NCBI GenBank assembly: GCA_902792895.1
Contig: CADBBK010000014.1
Coordinates: 1-64,000, forward strand
Length of the DNA: 64,000 bases
Direction: 5' to 3'
Source of the DNA: an uncultured Bacteroidales bacterium
GTDB taxonomy: Bacteria > Bacteroidota > Bacteroidia > Bacteroidales > Muribaculaceae
Shown here one piece after another: positions 62,331 to 64,000 of this stretch. The notes under the pieces are model-generated. The model searched no databases, was not told the origin of the DNA, and saw only the letters and a list, made by a program, of their open reading frames with translations. How positions within the stretch are numbered: position 1 is the first letter of the stretch; the number at the start of each line of letters is the position of its first letter. Position numbers and translations under genes: made by a program.

Positions 62331-62879
62331 TTATTTAACAACAAACAGGTTGAGGATTGCCGTCAGCAGCAAGGGTATGCCAAGCAGCAGTGCTGACGAA
62401 ATCACGACAAACTTGGTGACCTTCTCTTTCTTGACAAACAGGTGGTCGGTTCCACGGTAGGCCATCCATGGCAGATAGGCCATCAGGAAGAGTACCGGAG
62501 TGAAATCACTGGGCAACAGGTTGCGCAGGATGAGGAGCAACACAAGGAAAATCAGGTTATACAGGATATAGTCGTTAAGCCTTGCGGTGGCTCCCTGTGT
62601 CTTGACTAACTCGGGATAAAAGCCGCCCAAGAGATAGACGATAATGTAATAACTGATAAAAAAGGTCGAGAACATGACAATACCGTTCATCAGCGAGGTG
62701 CTGAAGCCAATCGTCGTGTCGTAAAGCATGGGCACAAAGCATGACAATGCCAACAGTCCCAACAGCGGCTGATAGACAGAGTGAAGCACTTTACCCGTGG
62801 GGATATTGGATTCATTGATTACTTCCCACCCGTAGCGCGGGGCGGTAATCACACAAAATATGTTATGCCAGATACTCAT
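62331..62879 (-). CDS. YIP1-like membrane protein
   Basis: 182 residues from ATG 62879 (a Met at 62909 gives a worse start). About five membrane helices. SIWHNIFCVITAPRYGWEVI and YQPLLGLLALSCFVP resemble YIP1/DUF1282 proteins, which are integral membrane proteins of unclear role. It is upstream of smpB, with which it is likely co-transcribed. Function unknown. Confidence 0.6.
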   Translation of the reverse strand: MSIWHNIFCVITAPRYGWEVINESNIPTGKVLHSVYQPLLGLLALSCFVPMLYDTTIGFSTSLMNGIVMFSTFFISYYIIVYLLGGFYPELVKTQGATARLNDYILYNLIFLVLLLILRNLLPSDFTPVLFLMAYLPWMAYRGTDHLFVKKEKVTKFVVISSALLLGIPLLLTAILNLFVVK

Positions 62880-62896
62880 ACCAAAAATTGCGGGTG

Positions 62897-62925
62897 CAAA
62901 GATACACATTTATTTACAAATACAA
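62897..62925 (-). promoter_or_regulatory. Promoter of the YIP1-smpB operon
   Basis: Minus strand TTG at 62925-62923, 18 bases, TATCTTTG at 62904-62897. Spacing is one base short of the usual. Confidence 0.6.
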
Positions 62926-62998
62926 ACTGAATTGAGGAAATTAAATTTACAATAGCAAAAACTATGCCACATTTTTACTGATAGAAGAAAAAATCAAG

Positions 62999-63006
62999 TA
63001 TCTTTG
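62999..63006 (+). promoter_or_regulatory. -7 box of the nitroreductase gene
   Basis: TATCTTTG, about 67 bases before the ATG at 63074. No TTG at -33. Confidence 0.55.
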
Positions 63007-63073
63007 CAAACGACAAATAAACAAGATCATCTATCACTCTTCTTTATTCACATTATCACAACATTCAAGTATT

Positions 63074-63667
63074 ATGAACAAAATCATCATTTTAATGGCT
63101 GGTGCATTGCTCATGCTGGGCTCATGCACCCAAAACAAGGAGGCAGCCATTGAAAACATCATGACGCGCACGAGCATTCGCCAATACACCAACCAGCCTG
63201 TTGAGCAGGAGAAAATCGACATCATGCTCAAGGCAGCCATGGCAGCGCCCACCGCTGTGAACCTGCAGCCCTGGCATTTCATCGTCATCGACGACAAGGA
63301 ACTCATCGGCCAACTCTCGTCCCAACAGCCGACCAACGCTCCGCTGCTGATCGCTGTATGCGGCGATACTGACAAGACCACCATGCCTGACGGCAAGGGC
63401 AAGCTGCCCGACTTCTGGATCCAGGACGTGTCGGCTGCAACCGAGAACCTGCTGCTGGCAGCCCATGCCCAAGGACTGGGTGCTGTATGGACAGGCGTCT
63501 ATCCCATTCCTGAACGCACTGCCGAGGTAGCACGTGTGCTCCAGTGCCCCAAGAACATCATCCCGCTGGCTGTCGTCCGCGTCGGCTATCCCGCCGAGTC
63601 TCCCGCTCCCAAAAACAAGTTCCGTGAGGACAACATCAGCTACAACAAATTCGGCGGCAAGAAGTAA
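63074..63667 (+). CDS. Nitroreductase-family lipoprotein
   Basis: 197 residues. MNKIIILMAGALLMLGSCTQ ends in a lipobox (MLGSC), so the protein should be lipid-anchored. The rest is an FMN-dependent nitroreductase domain: MTRTSIRQYTNQPVEQEKID, AAMAAPTAVNLQPWHFIVID near 57, and GLGAVWTGVYP near 135. It reduces nitro or quinone compounds. An exported FMN enzyme is odd because the cofactor must be loaded before or after export. Confidence 0.9.
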   Translation: MNKIIILMAGALLMLGSCTQNKEAAIENIMTRTSIRQYTNQPVEQEKIDIMLKAAMAAPTAVNLQPWHFIVIDDKELIGQLSSQQPTNAPLLIAVCGDTDKTTMPDGKGKLPDFWIQDVSAATENLLLAAHAQGLGAVWTGVYPIPERTAEVARVLQCPKNIIPLAVVRVGYPAESPAPKNKFREDNISYNKFGGKK

Positions 63668-63690
63668 TCATCTGCCTCTCTACCCTAACA

Positions 63691-63722
63691 AGAAACTCGC
63701 CCATGCATGTGGGCGAGTTTCT
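63691..63722. terminator. Terminator after the nitroreductase gene
   Basis: A 13-bp perfect stem, AGAAACTCGCCCA (63691-63703) with TGGGCGAGTTTCT (63710-63722), loop TGCATG. It can serve both the nitroreductase and the convergent gene. Confidence 0.9.
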
Positions 63723-63745
63723 GTTATTAGTAAGACAATCCTTCA

Positions 63746-64000
63746 TCAAAACAGGAAGGTGTGATACAGTTCGGGATAGTATATGCTGGCCGGATTCAAC
63801 CCAGCCTTGAGAATTTCATAGAAAGCATAATAGAAATTGAACACGGCCATGGCAGCAAAGGGCAACCATTTGCGCTCATGCCACAGGTAGTATAGCGTGT
63901 ATCCCACCATGACGAGGAAACAGCCCCGCATGAGTTCGCCAGGACGGCTCAGGTACTGCGTAGTATTGGCCAGCAGATTGATATAGGCCATATACACCAG
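63746..64000 (-). CDS. Membrane protein, 5' end beyond the window
   Basis: The C-terminal ~84 codons of a minus-strand frame that stays open to the window edge, so the start lies outside. Two hydrophobic helices are visible (GCFLVMVGYTLYYLW and LPFAAMAVFNFYYAFY) and it ends SIYYPELYHTFLF. I do not recognise the family. Confidence 0.6.
   Translation of the reverse strand: MVYMAYINLLANTTQYLSRPGELMRGCFLVMVGYTLYYLWHERKWLPFAAMAVFNFYYAFYEILKAGLNPASIYYPELYHTFLF

Overview
The window looks like chromosomal DNA of an anaerobic gut-type Bacteroidales (Muribaculaceae or Prevotellaceae-like; the family is inference). The evidence is: many -7 boxes of the Bacteroidetes form TAnnTTTG in front of genes; genes that start without clear Shine-Dalgarno sequences; a LysM/type-1 binding protein, a PorT-like barrel, DUF4293 and OadG fused to a lamin-tail-like domain; and a Na+-pumping methylmalonyl-CoA decarboxylase operon, typical of propionate-forming Bacteroidales. 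I see no rRNA, tRNA, CRISPR array, integrase or complete insertion sequence.

Region 1 (1-8.5 kb) is accessory. A secreted protein gene meets, tail to tail across a strong bidirectional terminator, a four-gene minus-strand operon: a membrane protein with TrkA/RCK-like Rossmann domains and a C-terminal RyR-like domain, an exported TPR protein, a membrane-anchored TIR protein and a stand-alone RyR-domain protein. The genes are 10 bp apart, overlapping by 4 bp, and 13 bp apart, behind one good promoter. This is my main candidate for an undescribed signalling or defence system.

Region 2 (8.5-21.7 kb) is a second six-gene minus-strand operon: SpoIIE-type phosphatase fused to an RsbW-like ATPase, a STAS antagonist, an outer-membrane barrel, a 2416-residue NRPS (C-A-T-C-A-T-R), a MATE exporter and a phosphopantetheinyl transferase. 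It reads as a self-contained pathway for a dipeptide aldehyde or pyrazinone-type product with its own activation, export and possibly partner-switching control.

Region 3 (21.7-37.4 kb) is mixed. It has a gene-poor AT-rich gap with a small conserved-looking ORF and a promoter driving an apparently truncated ORF, then an M1 aminopeptidase, groEL and groES (with a sigma-54-like promoter), a WG-repeat lipoprotein, the preQ1/queuosine genes queD-queE and queF-queC split around fabD and a formylglycine-enzyme-like lipoprotein, a BspA-type LRR protein with an out-of-frame start, and an Mla-type ABC operon with HD-domain and amidotransferase genes.

Region 4 (37.5-56.7 kb) is mostly core: dxr-rseP-rlmI, two lipoproteins, dipeptidyl peptidase III, a GH20 hexosaminidase, nhaD, DUF4293, a TPR protein with dnaG, the LysM/binding-protein fusion and a PorT-like barrel, then a flavin oxidoreductase-like gene.

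Region 5 (56.8-64 kb) is the mce-mmdA-oadG-BCCP-oadB operon for the last steps of propionate formation, then smpB with a YIP1-like gene, a lipoprotein nitroreductase and a gene cut by the window end. An unusual recurring feature is a set of intergenic spacers made of about 7-bp near-repeats (TTAGGAG-type then AACTAAA-type), always in the same orientation to the gene that follows.
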